64,000 nucleotides of DNA from Datnioides undecimradiatus (GCA_008933995.1 WARS01000007.1:7922923-7986922), one strand, 5' to 3'; positions 1 to 13,604 are shown, counted from the first letter of the stretch. Notes: generated from the letters alone by a model not told the origin. A program made the numbers and translations.

Positions 1-1210
1 CTTCAGTCACACAAGCTTCACTGCTGCAGCATGACTGTTGTTGTATTTTACTGATTTCTCGCCATTTCAGACTTGACTGGTTGACCTCAGCCCGTGGCCC
101 TGAGTGAGTCAAACTGCTGAATAAGCTAAAGCTCAGTCGACAGCCCAACCAACGGGGAGGATGTTTCAGTTTTTACTCAGTCCTGCTGATGATGGTTTCC
201 AGGAAACTATGGTCAGACAGATTATGTTTTTACTTGAGCATTCAAACCTTAATATGACTCATCTTATAGAGAGCTAAAAACAGATCTGGATCACAAAGAA
301 CCAAGCAGAATGGAAAGGAATAGTGTGGAAGAGCATTGCGTGGAACTGCATTGATCATCCTGTTGTTTTTTAGACTAATTAAATGAATTAAATATACAAA
401 ACAGTACACAACGATATAATACAGAACAGATTTTATGGGATGTTTCCCACTAGCTGCCGCTGATCCAAAGGTATTCATGTGTATTTTGTTTATGAAGAAT
501 TATAGAAAAGTAATATAAGGAGAAATAAGAGAACCAGTCAAACCAGTGCTAGTAAAGTACAGAACCATTAAAACACATGAAGATATCCAAAAGTATGCAC
601 CAGCAGAAAATCTGTCACTTTCCAAACAGCTTACTCAACATTCATACAATTATGCATAACACTGCTTTTCAGAATGAAATATGGACTGAAACACAGAAAG
701 AAAACAAAAAAAAGAAAAAGAAAGAAAGAAGAAAATAAAGAAAATATAAACAGATACAGGAAAAAAACTAAAAATGAAAAGTATCAATAAGACAAACTGG
801 AACATGAGGAGATCAAGAAGCTGCATCTGGGCAGCAAAAAGACGTGAAAATGGAAATGAAAGAAAAATAAACAAATCAGTAGAAAATAGAGTAAAGAAAA
901 GAAGCATAGAAAGAGAGGAAGAAGCAGACAGTCCGGTTGTGTGGCGTGTTTACACTGCGGCCTGCAAATGAATTCAAGATGGCGTCTGGTCTCGCCAGGA
1001 GCCACAACATCAAAGAGTCAGACAGCCAGTGAAGTCACAGTGCTTTAATTGACCACTAATTACACTGAATTAACTCTAAGGCTGTGTTTGTGTGTGCGAG
1101 TGTGTGTCTGTTCTGTGGCCTTGTATATATGTTTTTTGTAGTGTATTAAGTGTGTCTCAGTGCGTAACTATGGTATCATAAAAGTGTAAGTGTAGCTGTA
1201 TATACGGTGC

Positions 1211-1231
1211 GTGTGTGTGTGTGTGTGTGTG
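1211..1231. repeat. (GT)n microsatellite
   Basis: About ten uninterrupted GT units. Confidence 0.95.
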
Positions 1232-2449
1232 CTACAGTTCAACTAAATCTATCAACGACTGATCCAATTTCTGCAGCTGTGAAGTAACTTTCACTAAGTC
1301 GAGTTTTTAACTTTCCTTTTCCTGGACATCTTCATCCATCCCAGTAAAGGGGCGTTTGTTTCATAGAACTGAGACTCCCTGTAGGCAAGGTACCTAACTT
1401 TGATGTGACATCCCAGCTAAACACATCGGATCCAGCGCACTCATTCTTCATGTACTGGACAGTTTTTGGGCTAAATGCCTGTGGGGACTCCCTGAGAGAT
1501 ATGTCTGGACCAATCACTGTACACCTGCGTCACCCGTTACTATTTGTAACGGCTCTTTCAGTTTGGACACAACTACAAGCTATTCAAACTGTTTAAAGTT
1601 ATTATTTTGGTGTATGGACCAACATCAACTTGGACAGACAACTGTTTCTGTTTCATCCATCATTTCTCTGTCACTCTCTGTCACTGATGTAGCTCAGCTT
1701 TCAGCTTTGTGGGAAGATGACCTCTACATTCTTATTTCTGCATGCTACATTCTGATTGGTTGACTGTTTCACTAGCATGGTGAAGCAGCCCCCAGTTGGT
1801 ACAACACCTACCCATTAGAACTGAGTAAATCAGAGATGTGGGCTGTGATTTAGTAAGTGACAACAATGCAGTGAAGAGAGCGCAGAACATTCTGGATGCC
1901 ATTTCTAGATCTGATCTGAGTATTTTTCAGAAGCAACAACAGGATATTCTCACAGGTTTGAGTCAATCGGGAACTCAGCAGAACAAATTTCAGTAGCAAA
2001 AACACATTCTTTAAATGAGTGGCTCAGTGAGTGAACAAAGTGTTTAATATAGAACTAGGGAAGAAATCTGGGCTTTTAATTTTTTAAAAAAATGACAAAG
2101 AGGATGCAACATCAGTTTTTTGTCCCTATTCGGTATTTTTTAAAAATCCAATTAAAGACACAGAGAAGGAAAAGAAACTGAACTGAATTCCTGTTGTGGA
2201 TGTGTCGCACAGATGCAGAATCAACACATCAATGATCAATACAGCTATACTCTCCTGATCAAAGATCAATACTGCAGCTCCTCTGTGTGTTCTGTTGTGT
2301 GTTCTGTTCTCTTTCTTTAAAAGGCTCATCCAGACTGATGATCTATGTCTCTTAAGCGCTCCAGCTCAATCCAGTGGGTGTGTCTGTGTGTGTGTAATAT
2401 CACAACCTTTCACATCTCTTTTCCCGGGAAATGGAGTACACTCTTCTCA

Positions 2450-2450
<1 letters not shown>

Positions 2451-2485
<35 letters not shown>
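2451..2485. repeat. (CA)n microsatellite
   Basis: About 17 CA units, then CGCACGCACATGC. Confidence 0.95.
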
Positions 2486-2489
<4 letters not shown>

Positions 2490-2709
2490 GCACATGCAGG
2501 ATGATTTCAGTGATGGGGGAATATGAAGGTTCATAGTGAACATAATGTGGCTTTATAATGTCCCCCATGACACAGGAAATAGCCAGAGGTCTGGGACTCT
2601 GTGTGCATGTGTGTGTGTGTCTGAGAGGAGAAATACCCATCAAAGGAAGGAAATAACGAATCGCACTGCGGCTTTTCAAGGCGCAGAGGGCTCCACATGC
2701 ATGCACGCG

Positions 2710-2734
2710 CACACACACACACACACACACACAC
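2710..2734. repeat. (CA)n microsatellite
   Basis: Twelve CA units. An imperfect TTA/TAG trinucleotide-like stretch follows at 2768-2832. Confidence 0.9.
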
Positions 2735-3047
2735 TTTTCAATAAGGATACGTTTTTAGGCAGGATTTTATTATTGTATTATTAGTAGTAGTAATAGTAGT
2801 ATTATTGCTATTATTATGATTATTATTATTATGTTGTTCAATACAGATGTGTCTGCCTTTACTGAAATTGAAATATTGAAATGTATTTGCGTTTATGTGT
2901 ATGTAAGTGTTAATGCCACTGTTCCACCTGTGTGTGTGTTCGTGTGTGTGTCTGCATGCTTTCCCCATCTGTGCAAGTGAATAACGAGGCGGTGTGTGCG
3001 CGTCTTTCAGCACACGTGAGAACCATCACGTGTGTGCATGTGCACAA

Positions 3048-3049
<2 letters not shown>

Positions 3050-3079
<30 letters not shown>

Positions 3080-3122
3080 ATGTGCACGAATCTGTGTGTG
3101 TGTGTGTGTGCGTGTGAGTGTG
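3050..3122. repeat. compound (TG)n microsatellite
   Basis: Two TG runs separated by CATGTGCACGAATC. Confidence 0.92.
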
Positions 3123-4025
3123 TGAGATTGCATGCAGGTTTTCAGGCCGGAGAACAAAAACATTTCTCCACAGGTGACGGCTCTTTACGAGTCTCTTCCA
3201 CACTCGTTTTATTAGCCTCCCATTTTCCTTTCAACCACCAGGACTTTTTTTTCTGGCAAAGTCACCACACAGACATTTTTTTCCTTCTCTCTTTCACCAA
3301 TTTCCTTTGATTTAATTACTGCCACATGCTGCTGACTGCCAGCAATCGTTAGCGAGAGTACCGCCTCGACCAACACAGTCCTGACAGACCGAATGGGGAA
3401 GATGCAGAAAACACATAGGAATAAACAACACAATTCAGCACACAAACACACACAAACACATGTGGAGGCCAGCTTATGAACAAACATAAATGTAAAAAAA
3501 CAGATGCAAAAACTGCTCTGTGCTCCAAAATGTTTAAAGATGCTCACTATCTTTAGCATTTTTACTTAATTGCAGTTAAGTCCTAAAACTAAACACTGTC
3601 ACTGCACCCTGCACGTGCTGGCCAACTAAAAGCTCCTATGCTAACTGCTGCTAAAGTCACATGTTCTTTGCATTTATATTTCCAAACAGAATCATCAAAT
3701 AAAATCCAGCATGCATTTAAGCAGACTGAAAGGTGGATATTTTTCTGGTTTTAGTTTCAACCTTCCTCCAGTTTTTGTGCTAAGCTACGCTAAAGGTGTC
3801 CTGGACATGGAAGATGCAGAAAAACACAATCTCCAAACATGTTTTATGAAGAATATATTTCAGGCATAAATAAACACGAGACAAATAGTTTTTGACCTTG
3901 ACCAGTGTCTAACACACACACACTGGATCCCCACAGTGGGTGTGGGATTCAAAACCTGTCTAAATCAGCTAACATGTCTGTGCCTGTTTGGCCTAAAACA
4001 GATGAGGACACATCAAAAAGGGTGT

Positions 4026-4090
4026 TTGTGTGTGCGTGTGTGCGTGCGTGTGTGTGCATGCGTGCATGTGTGTGTGGGAGAGAGAGAGAG
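4026..4090. repeat. compound (GT/GC)n-(GA)n microsatellite
   Basis: Imperfect GTGCGT and GCATG units, then a short GA run. Confidence 0.88.
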
Positions 4091-4554
4091 AAACAGAGAC
4101 AGGACTCCCAAAGGAGAAATATGTCTTTCCTTGGAGGTCAGAGGTCAAAGGTCAAGCTGATAATCATTCGGTGTCTTGCTCACGGGCACTATGACGAGGA
4201 AGATACTGTGTTAATCTGGAAGGAAGGAAGGCAGGAGTAAAGTAAGGAAGGAAGAAAAGCAGGAAGCATCTTCGTTACAGTAGGCTTCAGGAAAGTAGAC
4301 AAGTAGCAAAGAGACAAGAGAAAAAAACACAGCACAGAGGTAAAGAGTTGGTGTTGAGCCAGTTGGCTGTCTGACAGCTCATTAAGTGGTTTTATAAATA
4401 ATCAACTGATGAAGTAATTAACAATCTAAGTTTCAGAGAGAAACAGGGAGAACATTTCTACAGGAGGGCTGCCCATCAAAGATTTGCACGGACACAAACT
4501 ATCCCACAAACACAAAGGGACTGTGAGCTTCTGCTGTACGCATGCGCCTGAAGA

Positions 4555-4705
4555 TGCACAGGCCAAAGAAGGCGTGTCACCATAATGGCAGCAGGGTTCT
4601 GGCCTAACCATCAGTGACTTGGTCAAGGACACTTTGACATGTCAGGACTGAACTGGCAACCCCTCAATTAATGGCCAAACCGAGCTCTGCTGTGCCTCCT
4701 GAGCC
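4555..4705. repeat. fragment resembling a common fish interspersed repeat
   Basis: TGGTCAAGGACACTTTGACATG, then GGACTGAACTGGCAACCCCT, then CTCCTGAGCCACAGCCACC recall a phrase series that recurs in teleost genomes. Family assignment is from memory. No ends or target duplications were identified. Confidence 0.4.
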
Positions 4706-5755
4706 ACAGCCACCTCAGCCTCCTCATTGCAGCTGCAAAGCCGTCGAGCAAGACCCTGTGGCCCCAGCATTTGTTCCAGTACCAACACTTCCTGCAGAGA
4801 CCGTGCACCCAGGAAGAAAAACAAAAAAACAAAAACAGAAGTTGGTTGTGGAATTTTTCCAACTGCAAAATTTCTTTTAACCATGTTCACCTAAACCTCA
4901 ACCAGGGTTATTATTGTAACCATGGCAAAGATTCTCCCCAAACAATAACACAGTAATTATTTTAACCCAAAATATAAAGTCTGCCAAACCTCAACCAAGC
5001 AGCAGTTTAAATCTGAAACCTTGATCCCTCCCTGAGCCTGACCAAATGGTGTTTGTGCCTAAACCTCACTATAGCTTAACCATAACCTTGTCACATTATA
5101 AAACAGATTTTTTTTTTTTCTCAATAAATCACCCTGCCGAAAGGGGATCAGATCAGAAAAGGTCCCTTGTCAATATAGAGTATTTTTTTGGTTTAATATG
5201 AAAGAAGGGCTGGAAGAAATGGTCAAAGTTAAATATCAGAATATTTGTGATCAAATATTTTGATACTGATATTGTGACAATATTGTAGGGTTGACTTTCA
5301 CAAAATATTGAGAGAGAGATTTTTGATAAATAATCAGTAATGTGGATAATAACTGACTTTACTGTAATACAGCCTTTAAAGCCAGATGTTTTGGCCTTGA
5401 ACAGGACTTCAAATCAATGAAACACGCCTATTTGGTGTCCCTATTGGTGACTGTCAGGTAAAAACAGTGGCCAACAGGGCTACAAGCACACCAGCAGAAA
5501 AAGTCAGAAAAACATAAACATGGTTTTGTTTAACTATTTTTTTTTTCTTACTATTTCTTTAACTATCTTGTGAACCTTGTTTTTTTTTTCTTGGGCCCTC
5601 TTACTGAGGCCCCGATCCCCAGGTTGGAAGTAACTGCTCTAAGAGACAGAACCAATGAATGAATCCACTGGCTGGTGAACATCACCTGAAGAAGAGAAAT
5701 GAAAAGAGAGAACGAGAAACAAACACAAAGAGAGGCGGTAAGCACGGTAGAGCTT

Positions 5756-5910
5756 TTTGATTGGTTGTTAGCTGCCGCCATGACACACACTCGTCACACG
5801 CTCGCACGCAAACGTGTTCTCTCAGCTGGCACGGTGGCAGCCAGCCCGACAGCCAATCAAAACGCCCGTTGCAGGGCATGCGGCCAATGAGACCTCTGCT
5901 CTCTGCGGCA
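5756..5910. promoter_or_regulatory. CCAAT (NF-Y) cluster in a CpG-richer block
   Basis: Three CCAAT pentamers occur within 130 bases: reverse at 5760-5764 (GATTGGTT), forward at 5853-5857 (CCAATCAAA) and forward at 5884-5888 (CCAATGAG). The block also has GCCGCCATG and several CpGs. Such clusters typify NF-Y-bound promoters, enhancers or solo LTRs. No attached gene or LTR ends were recognised. Confidence 0.35.
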
Positions 5911-6543
5911 GCCAAGCTGTCAGGGTGAGAACAAGAGCGTAGGAGGCAGGAAAGTGTGTGTGCGTGTGTGTGTTATTACACACTGTGCGCACATCCAGTA
6001 AGTTTAAACAAGTTCAATAAATATGTATGGTTTTAGTTTTCTTGTCAAAGACAGAGTCAGAGGATGGAATTGTGATTTAATGTCATTTACTGCTCTTTCC
6101 CTGCTGTTCATAATGTTGCTTTATTTCTTCTTATTTATATTTATAATTACGCCAGGAGGGAGTTTTTTATTCTTTGCATCCGATTTAGGTTAACTCTGTG
6201 TTTCACTTTGATACGGTTTTTCTATTAAATCCTTTTTATGATGAAGGTCGTCCACACCGAACCTGTTCTCCCAAATACAGCTTCATAAATAAATAATCAC
6301 TGTGTAAATAAATGGAACTGATGACACACGCAGTCATGAAGGTCGCGTGTGCGTCACCTTGGATACACACGGGATGTCCGGCCTACTGAGCTGCTGTGAC
6401 TAACAACCTCTGCTGTAAACACTGACGGTCGTCTGAAAATGAACACAAATAACAACAACGAAAAAAAAAAAACTGTAGACATTTAAATATTCAGACAACT
6501 TTTGCTCCGAGAAAAACCCCACTGTTTTGTGATCAACATTTGG

Positions 6544-6544
<1 letters not shown>

Positions 6545-6582
<38 letters not shown>
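6545..6582. repeat. (TG)19 microsatellite
   Basis: Uninterrupted. It ends 44 bases before the AAGATGGC/X-box module. Confidence 0.96.
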
Positions 6583-6583
<1 letters not shown>

Positions 6584-6625
6584 ACGTGTCATCCTGGTTT
6601 GTCTCCACTGTCTCTGTCACCTCCT

Positions 6626-7010
6626 CTAAGATGGCTGCCATGGCATTTGAATCAGATTAATGTATTCCAACTCAGAAAGTTGGAGCGTTACAACATGACC
6701 GACGTCACCGGATTGCTGGGTTGCAGGGACCCCGTTGCCGAGGCAACACGCCGGCAGGCACCTAAACTGAGCCAAAAACTAAGATGGCTGCCGTGGCATG
6801 TTAATTATTGAAGAGGGTGCAGACGGAGAGTGGGGAGCAGTGAGCACGGCTGCCGGTGGGGTGCTGGGTCACAGTTATCCCGTTGCCACGGTGATGCAAG
6901 CTGGCGACAGGCGCCCGGGTCTCATTTACCACAGCAACGTAACGTGGCAACCGGAGCATCCGACACATGCGCCAACCCCAAAACAAACCGAACACTAAGA
7001 TGGCTGCTTC
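6626..7010. promoter_or_regulatory. AAGATGGC/X-box repeated module, candidate regulatory element
   Basis: CTAAGATGGCTGC occurs three times in the same orientation, starting at 6626, 6779 and 6995. AAGATGGC is the classic YY1-type core (CCATCTT on the other strand). Between copies lies a CCCGTTGCC motif about 105 bases into each of the first two units: at 6734-6747 GTTGCC-GA-GGCAAC, a perfect RFX X-box palindrome, and at 6882 a half site. A further GTGGCAAC half site lies at 6944-6951. The block is GC- and CpG-rich against AT-rich surroundings. Function is inferred from the motifs only. Confidence 0.5.
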
Positions 7011-7380
7011 AGGAAGTGAGTGACGACCAGAAACACTGTTCACCTGCTGAACTGGCTGCGAGAGTCTGAAGAGAGAGCCTTCTTTAGATAACAACAAATT
7101 ATAGTTTCAAATCAAAGGACAGTAATCATTGGTACACTTAGGGTAAGAAATGTTTCTCGGACACAATAACAGTCACATTACATTAACACATCAAAATGAG
7201 AGCGAGCTAGAACTGCTAACGTTGCTCAGTGGCATTTTCAGTTTGAATCATTTAAATAAGAACCTGCCCTCGTGTTTCTTTACAGACAGCACGCTGCAGC
7301 AATCAGAGATCAGAGAACTAAACATACCGACATACATTAACACACTTAATCCCTCATCTTCCTCATTTTGGCTTGCAGGC

Positions 7381-7520
7381 ATTTTAACCCTTGACCTTGT
7401 CATGTTGAGAGAAGCTCTGCAGCCATTAGAGCATCCGGCTGCTGCATTACACCAGCGGATCTCCTTTATGCCGTCTTCGTACCGCATCGGAGTGAATTTA
7501 ATGGCACTGATGAAACAGAA
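7381..7520. promoter_or_regulatory. GC-balanced non-repetitive island, candidate conserved element
   Basis: This complex-sequence block (around GCCATTAGAGCATCCGGCTG and ACACCAGCGGATCTCC) stands out from its AT-rich surroundings. Open frames cross it on both strands without family resemblance. Conservation is a guess from composition and must be checked by alignment. Confidence 0.25.
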
Positions 7521-10253
7521 AAGTTTGAATAAACCTGAGGACTGGCGTGCAGGTTCCACTGACGGGAGGAGGGCCAGTGAGTGGAACGACAGAAAATGTG
7601 CTTCCACTGAACGTGTTCAAAGTTTAGACAAACTTAGATTTTTTAAGGGAATCTAGGTCAGAAATCTGCTTCAAATAGACTTAAATTTTTCCTCATAATA
7701 AAAAATAATTCAAGAAAAAAACAAGCCATAATTATTTGCGTGCGACCGTAGGTTTTTCAGTCTTTCAATTGTGATAGGTAAGTCTACTGCCCTGCCCTTT
7801 GCGTGTCACACTCCAGATAAAAACTATATAACGGACCTTAAAATCTAATATAGGTGGCTAAAAACATCAGAAGGAGAGGATTAAACACAATTAAATCATG
7901 GAACAGAGACCTCAGTGTCCCACAGACGGGACAGTCAGTTAGCGGGACATGTTTTCTGAAGTTGTTTATATCATCTGATATAAATTTGTGCATCCTTTTC
8001 TGCAAAGCTTCACCACAATCCACCGGTTTCAAACAGTTCACTTCTGCTTGATCTTCGTTCAATTTCACAAAGAAGAAAATTCAAACTGATGTACAAAAAC
8101 ATTTGGAAGAAAAAGGGCAACATTAAATCAGTAAATAGAAGCCAGAGGATGCGGAGAGCCCGATGCTTTTATTTCTCTGGAGATGTTGCGGCTTCAGAGG
8201 TTGTTCCAGGATCCTGACAGCTTAAATCAAGCCCACCTTAAGTGGTTCAAACGCAGCGACGGTTCCTCTGAACATCTGATTCTGATCCCGTTCAGCCTGG
8301 TGATCCATAAAAATGTTAATAAGGATTAAAGTATCGGCCTCCTGTGTAGACTGACTCACTTCACTCGGGCTCTGTTTCCACTGGTCATGAAAACTGCCTG
8401 TCTGCCTCTCTAGTCATCTTCTTTTATCTGTCTGCCTGTGGCCACATAATAATTAACCATTGGATGAAAATCTACAGCCACAATATTTAAGTGTTGGACA
8501 GCAGAATCAACCTACCAGTGATTTAGCTGTCCTCAGCACTTTACCAGTTGTAATGTGGAAAACCTGACTTTTTTACAAGCTTCACAAGAAGGAACTCTAA
8601 GAGTCTCAGTTGTCCTCACTTGACTATATGAGTTTTATAGGGAACATTTTGGCATAGCATCTACAAACGACCATAGTCTCACCAAAACTTATTCTGTGTT
8701 CTATGCCACAGGAGTCATCACCAATTCGTTGCATCATCAAAGCTCCAGGCAGGAGGCAGACAATGTGCACGTGCGACACGAGACGGCACTCAGGGTTTCT
8801 CAGACAAACTACATACTCGTGCATTAATTCAAACATTCCTTTATGATGATACATATCTTCTGCGCATAGCGGAGTTAAAATGCAATCTTTGTCCAAAGGA
8901 CGACGCTACAGGAAAAGTCATTAGGATGTAAAAGGGGTTCATCATAGTTTTAAGGTTTAACTGTGATAAGGCAAAGTGATAGTTCAGTAATGGGGACGTT
9001 AGCATCCAGACTCTTAATCTAAGAGTTGGGAAGTTTAACATAACTGGAAATCATCCTCTAGGGGGCAGGACTGTTCAGGCTAAACTTCATGAAAAACTGG
9101 CCAATAACTGTTTAGTACAATATATCACTGGGCTAATGGACATTGTCATCCGGCTCATCGCTAACAGTGGATTTCTGTATTAAGGGATTATGGCTGTAGT
9201 GCATCTCCTCAAAAGTGCAGCCACACATTGGCTACAGAGATGCCACGTGGATGCTGCAAAACCGTGATTGGCCAGTTTGAGCTGCTTGTGTTTTCACCAG
9301 CTGTTTGAGATGTTTAAGGAAGATTGTTCACGGAGAGGATGATATTTACCAAGTTAAAGAAATAACCGTGATCCGTTCAGAAACACACGTCTGCCAAAAC
9401 CATGTTCACAGCAAACGTACTCCGCTCATGACGCACATTACGTTTCATTCATTTGGCAGGAGTGACTTACAATGAGTGCATTAAACCTCAAGGAGCTGGA
9501 AGTGCATCTCTCTCAAACACACGCACACAACTAAAAGTGTGTTCAGGGCTTCTGTGAAAGAAGCTTGAACAACAAGCACAGTTATTGGACAGCAGCAGTT
9601 TTTCAGTAAAGATACACCAACCACTCTACATCATATTCAAGTGAAAATAAAGACAATTACTGGAGAGAATATGATTAAAGTGCAGTTTAGGTTGCTCACT
9701 TAGATGACACGGAGCTAGTGTTAACAAGACCTCCAGAGTTATCATCTCTAAACCAGTTTTAACCTCCGCCTGCCTGCTTTGGTGATGACATCTACACAAA
9801 TGATATACTTCTCCATTCGTACTGGTGACTCACAAAGTATTTCTTGTGTTTCAGTGCGTATCAAAAGGATCTTTTCACTGCTTCCTTTATGTCTCACTTC
9901 CCTGTACTTAAAAGCACTCTCCAGAGGAGAAATACTCAGTAATGAAATAAATCGATTCAAATCTTCCCCCTCTCTCAACCTAAACCTGTGACCCCCTCAA
10001 AGAGCACCACAGAAGAAGCAGTTTTCAGCAGCAGTGTGGAGACGCAGCCGGTAAGAGCCTCTAATAGCCAACATATGGAAGCTTGCTGGTTGCCAGCAAC
10101 ACAATCAGGACTGCATTATTTGGCCCACACTGGAATAATAAAGGAGCTAGATCAAAGAGCTGATTACTTCAGCACTTCAGAGCTGCAGAATTCTTCTCTG
10201 TTTGTTCTTTCTTTATGTCGTCCTTTATTTCTCTTTGTTGTCTTTGACTCATT

Positions 10254-10255
10254 CT

Positions 10256-10286
<31 letters not shown>

Positions 10287-10310
10287 CTTTCTTCCTTTCT
10301 TTCCTTCTTC
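10254..10310. repeat. (CTTT)n microsatellite
   Basis: About eight perfect CTTT units, then an imperfect C/T tail. Confidence 0.93.
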
Positions 10311-10593
10311 ACCTAATACCAGGTATAGCCCCCTTTTTGGAAGCTGCTATGTGGAGCAGTGATGCTTTTGGCTGGAGATGCATGAGTACTAACAGCAGCA
10401 GGAAACAAATCTAGATGGATGGAGAGGGAAAACAGACAGCGTCATGTCCACCAGATGTTTGATTACATGTAGATAGATGGATAGACAGATAGATGCAATA
10501 AACCTTCATATTTCTATTCAGAGATTGCAGAGTCAAATATTAACACAATAGCAGCAGGAGCCTGAAAGTGTGCTGGGCTCTGGCTCTGTTATT

Positions 10594-10594
<1 letters not shown>

Positions 10595-10628
<34 letters not shown>

Positions 10629-10638
10629 TGTGTGTGTG
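10595..10638. repeat. (TG)n microsatellite
   Basis: One TTTG interruption. A second short TG run lies at 10744-10761. Confidence 0.94.
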
Positions 10639-12068
10639 ACCTATTTGCATGCAGCCTAGAAGTGCCAGCGCGGGACAAAATGGGCTTCAGACCAACGGTT
10701 CTCTCAGCATGGCACACCGGCGATCACTACAATGCCCCTGCATGTGTGTGTGTGTGTGTGTTAAACAGCCTACTCCACACAGATAGGAGCCCACTTCAAC
10801 ATGAAAATGTGCCAAAAATAAACACAGATCAGGTTGCTCTTTGTTTCATTCACAAGTCAGCATGGAGCAAGGCACCAACACTGCAGGGTTTGATTGTGCA
10901 ACTCTCCACAATTAGAAGACAATCCAATATCCTAACTACACAACGTCCCAACAACTTAGGTTAAAAGGGGACACATTTCACTTCCACATATAATAGACCG
11001 ATCCTACTGGGTGTCTCTGTGGAAATCAGATCGCTAGACTTAATTATTCATATGACATTTGAAAACCAAACACAAAAATTAGTGACTGATTTACGGGCAC
11101 ACATGAAGGGGAGCTTCAGGATTTTTCTGAGGACGTCAGGAGATGTGGTGCTGACACAGGTTACACCTCACCAACGCTCAGATTCAAAGAGGTGTTTCAG
11201 AAAAAAAAACCAGCCATGCAGGATTAGGGGGCGTAAAACAAATCTCAAAAATGATTTTACAGCAAAATCTTTTATACACAAAAGAAATGGAACACATGAA
11301 TGATGAAAATCAAATAAATCATGATTAAAACTTCAGATTGTTCACAATAATAAAAAAAACCCAACAGACACAGTTTACTGTCTGAAAGCTGTGAAAGTGA
11401 ATTTAAGAGATTTCATGTTTTTAAGGACAAACATTTTTATGGGTTTTAAAGGCCAGATTAAGGACAAATATTAATGGTTAAATACAGAAGACTTTAACTC
11501 TGACTGTTTGTATTTAAAGAACTTGGGAGGGTTGTGTTTGTTCAAGGTTAGATGAGTACATAATGTTTTGCATTCGACTGGTGTAAGTCTTCTAAACACA
11601 ATTAAATTGATTGTTCACAAATTGGTGTGTTTCCTGCATTTCAGGCATTAATAAAAAAATGAAACATTTACTTCCATATGGTCTGAAGTTTAAAAACATG
11701 TCCAGAACTCTGACCCCAGAGCAGAGGATTTCTAAAAGTGTGGATGTCCCTGAACGTACCACATAATGTCCACCGGTATCAAATACTTGAAACGCTCATC
11801 CACCTTTCTGACTGGACACTGAATTGTATGATTCACACATAAACTGTCACCGAAGCTAAACAGCTAACAGAATGCGTGTTAGCCGCCGCGCCGCTAACTG
11901 CCATTCAGCTCCACTGAGCTGCATTGTGTTCTGCAGTTTTGTTGTCTTGTTGTTCAAAGTGTGACAGCTGTCCAGTGTTTATCAGTGGGTCCATGCAGCC
12001 TCCCTAACAGCTCACCACAGCATGACTGACCCACTAAAATATACACACACACAATGCATATACACAGA

Positions 12069-12071
<3 letters not shown>

Positions 12072-12108
<37 letters not shown>
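12072..12108. repeat. (CA)n microsatellite
   Basis: About 18 CA units. Confidence 0.95.
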
Positions 12109-12109
<1 letters not shown>

Positions 12110-12250
12110 AACAACATAACAAAAGTCCCATTTTCCACTTTGATAATAAAGACTGGGTAGGTGTGTGTGTGTGCAGAGTGGCTCTACTTTGAACAAGTGT
12201 GTCAGCCCTGGTTTACAATGGTGTCTTATGCATATGTACACATAAGCAGG

Positions 12251-12323
12251 CACATGCACACACACACACACGCGCACACACACGCACGCGCACACACACA
12301 CACACACACAGGCACACACACAT
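12251..12323. repeat. compound (CA/CG)n microsatellite
   Basis: CA runs broken by CGCG and CGCACGCG. A further CA run lies at 12431-12456. Confidence 0.93.
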
Positions 12324-13546
12324 CTTTCCTTTATTCTCTCGCCAAAAATGTTAACTTACTTAAGCCTGCCTTTTGCTGTGAAGCTGGTGTTTAGTACATA
12401 TGAGAATAGGCTTTAGTGTACACACAGAAGCACACACACACACACACACACACACAGAAAACAGCAAATCAGCCACTGAAAATCAGCACCAGCTTACAGT
12501 AACAGGAGTGTAGGTCTGAGTGACAGCAACCACACACCAGAGAAACCAAGGACTCCTGAACAGAGTGAAGTGAAGTGATAATGTAGCACAGGCAATGTTT
12601 TACAACAGTCCAGGACATTAAACCCCAGCTGGGCTTTTGTTATGTTTTATGAATTTGAAGCTGAATGAGGAAAAATCAAACCAAAGCACTGGATAAATCC
12701 TGCACTACAAACACAAAGGTACAAAGGTTTATAAAAAAAAGTCCAATTTAAGGTGAAATAACTGGTCTAATATTATTAGTTTACCTGCTCTAATGTGGCT
12801 GAATGTAACAACAGTAGTTTGTTTTTGTTTTTTTTCAAATACCAAATTTTCTACAAAGCTAAACCTACAAGGACAAAGGCACATGAATCACATTGCAACA
12901 GGGTCTGAAGCTCCCTGCTGAAATGGTTCCTCCATAAAACACAGGAACTGATGCTGGATTATTGGCACAATAGCAGCAGTTAGCATTAGCTAAAAAAAAA
13001 TCCTATCGTGCCTGGAAGTATAGACGAAACAAGCATTAGCTCCAACGTAGTTAGCACATTCTGTTAGCACGCTGGACGACCGATCTTTTGCATTCTTGTC
13101 ACATGTGCTGTCAGTTTTATTGATGATCAAATGATCAGTCTCCAGGGCCAAAGCCAATTAGAAAAGTTAATAAATTTACCTCATCACTAAAGACAGCCAA
13201 TCGGCAGGTCACAGTCACTGAGGTCTCTGTACCTCCAACATGGCTGCCAGGGGGCTTGTTGTGCAGCTAAAAGCTTCTGTACCCTGATGGTCACTGTAGA
13301 TTCAGAGCCAGCCAACCAGATACACGGACCATCAACTACTACTGCTGCTGCACGTCTCCGTCTGCCAGCTGACCTTGATGTTCAGAGGTTTGATCAGACT
13401 GGCAGACGATCAGTCGGGCACCGGGAATCAAACCTGTGACTCAGAGACACAGAGTTTCTCTACCAGTGGACAGGTCCTAGTGGAAATTCCCAGCTATCCT
13501 AAGAATGCCGCGCTATTCTGCTCTGCAACAGTCCACCTTCCCTTAT

Positions 13547-13550
<4 letters not shown>

Positions 13551-13601
<51 letters not shown>
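13551..13601. repeat. (CA)25 microsatellite
   Basis: Uninterrupted, the longest perfect CA run noted in the left third of the window. Confidence 0.96.

Positions 13602-13604
<3 letters not shown>

Noticed and set aside
7150..7656. 168-codon plus-strand open frame
   Set aside because: Mixed composition, but no family resemblance and no splice sites. A long frame also exists on the opposite strand.
13370..13480. GGGAATCAAACCTGTGAC, reminiscent of fish interspersed-repeat phrases
   Set aside because: Only one short phrase matches memory, which is too little to call an element.
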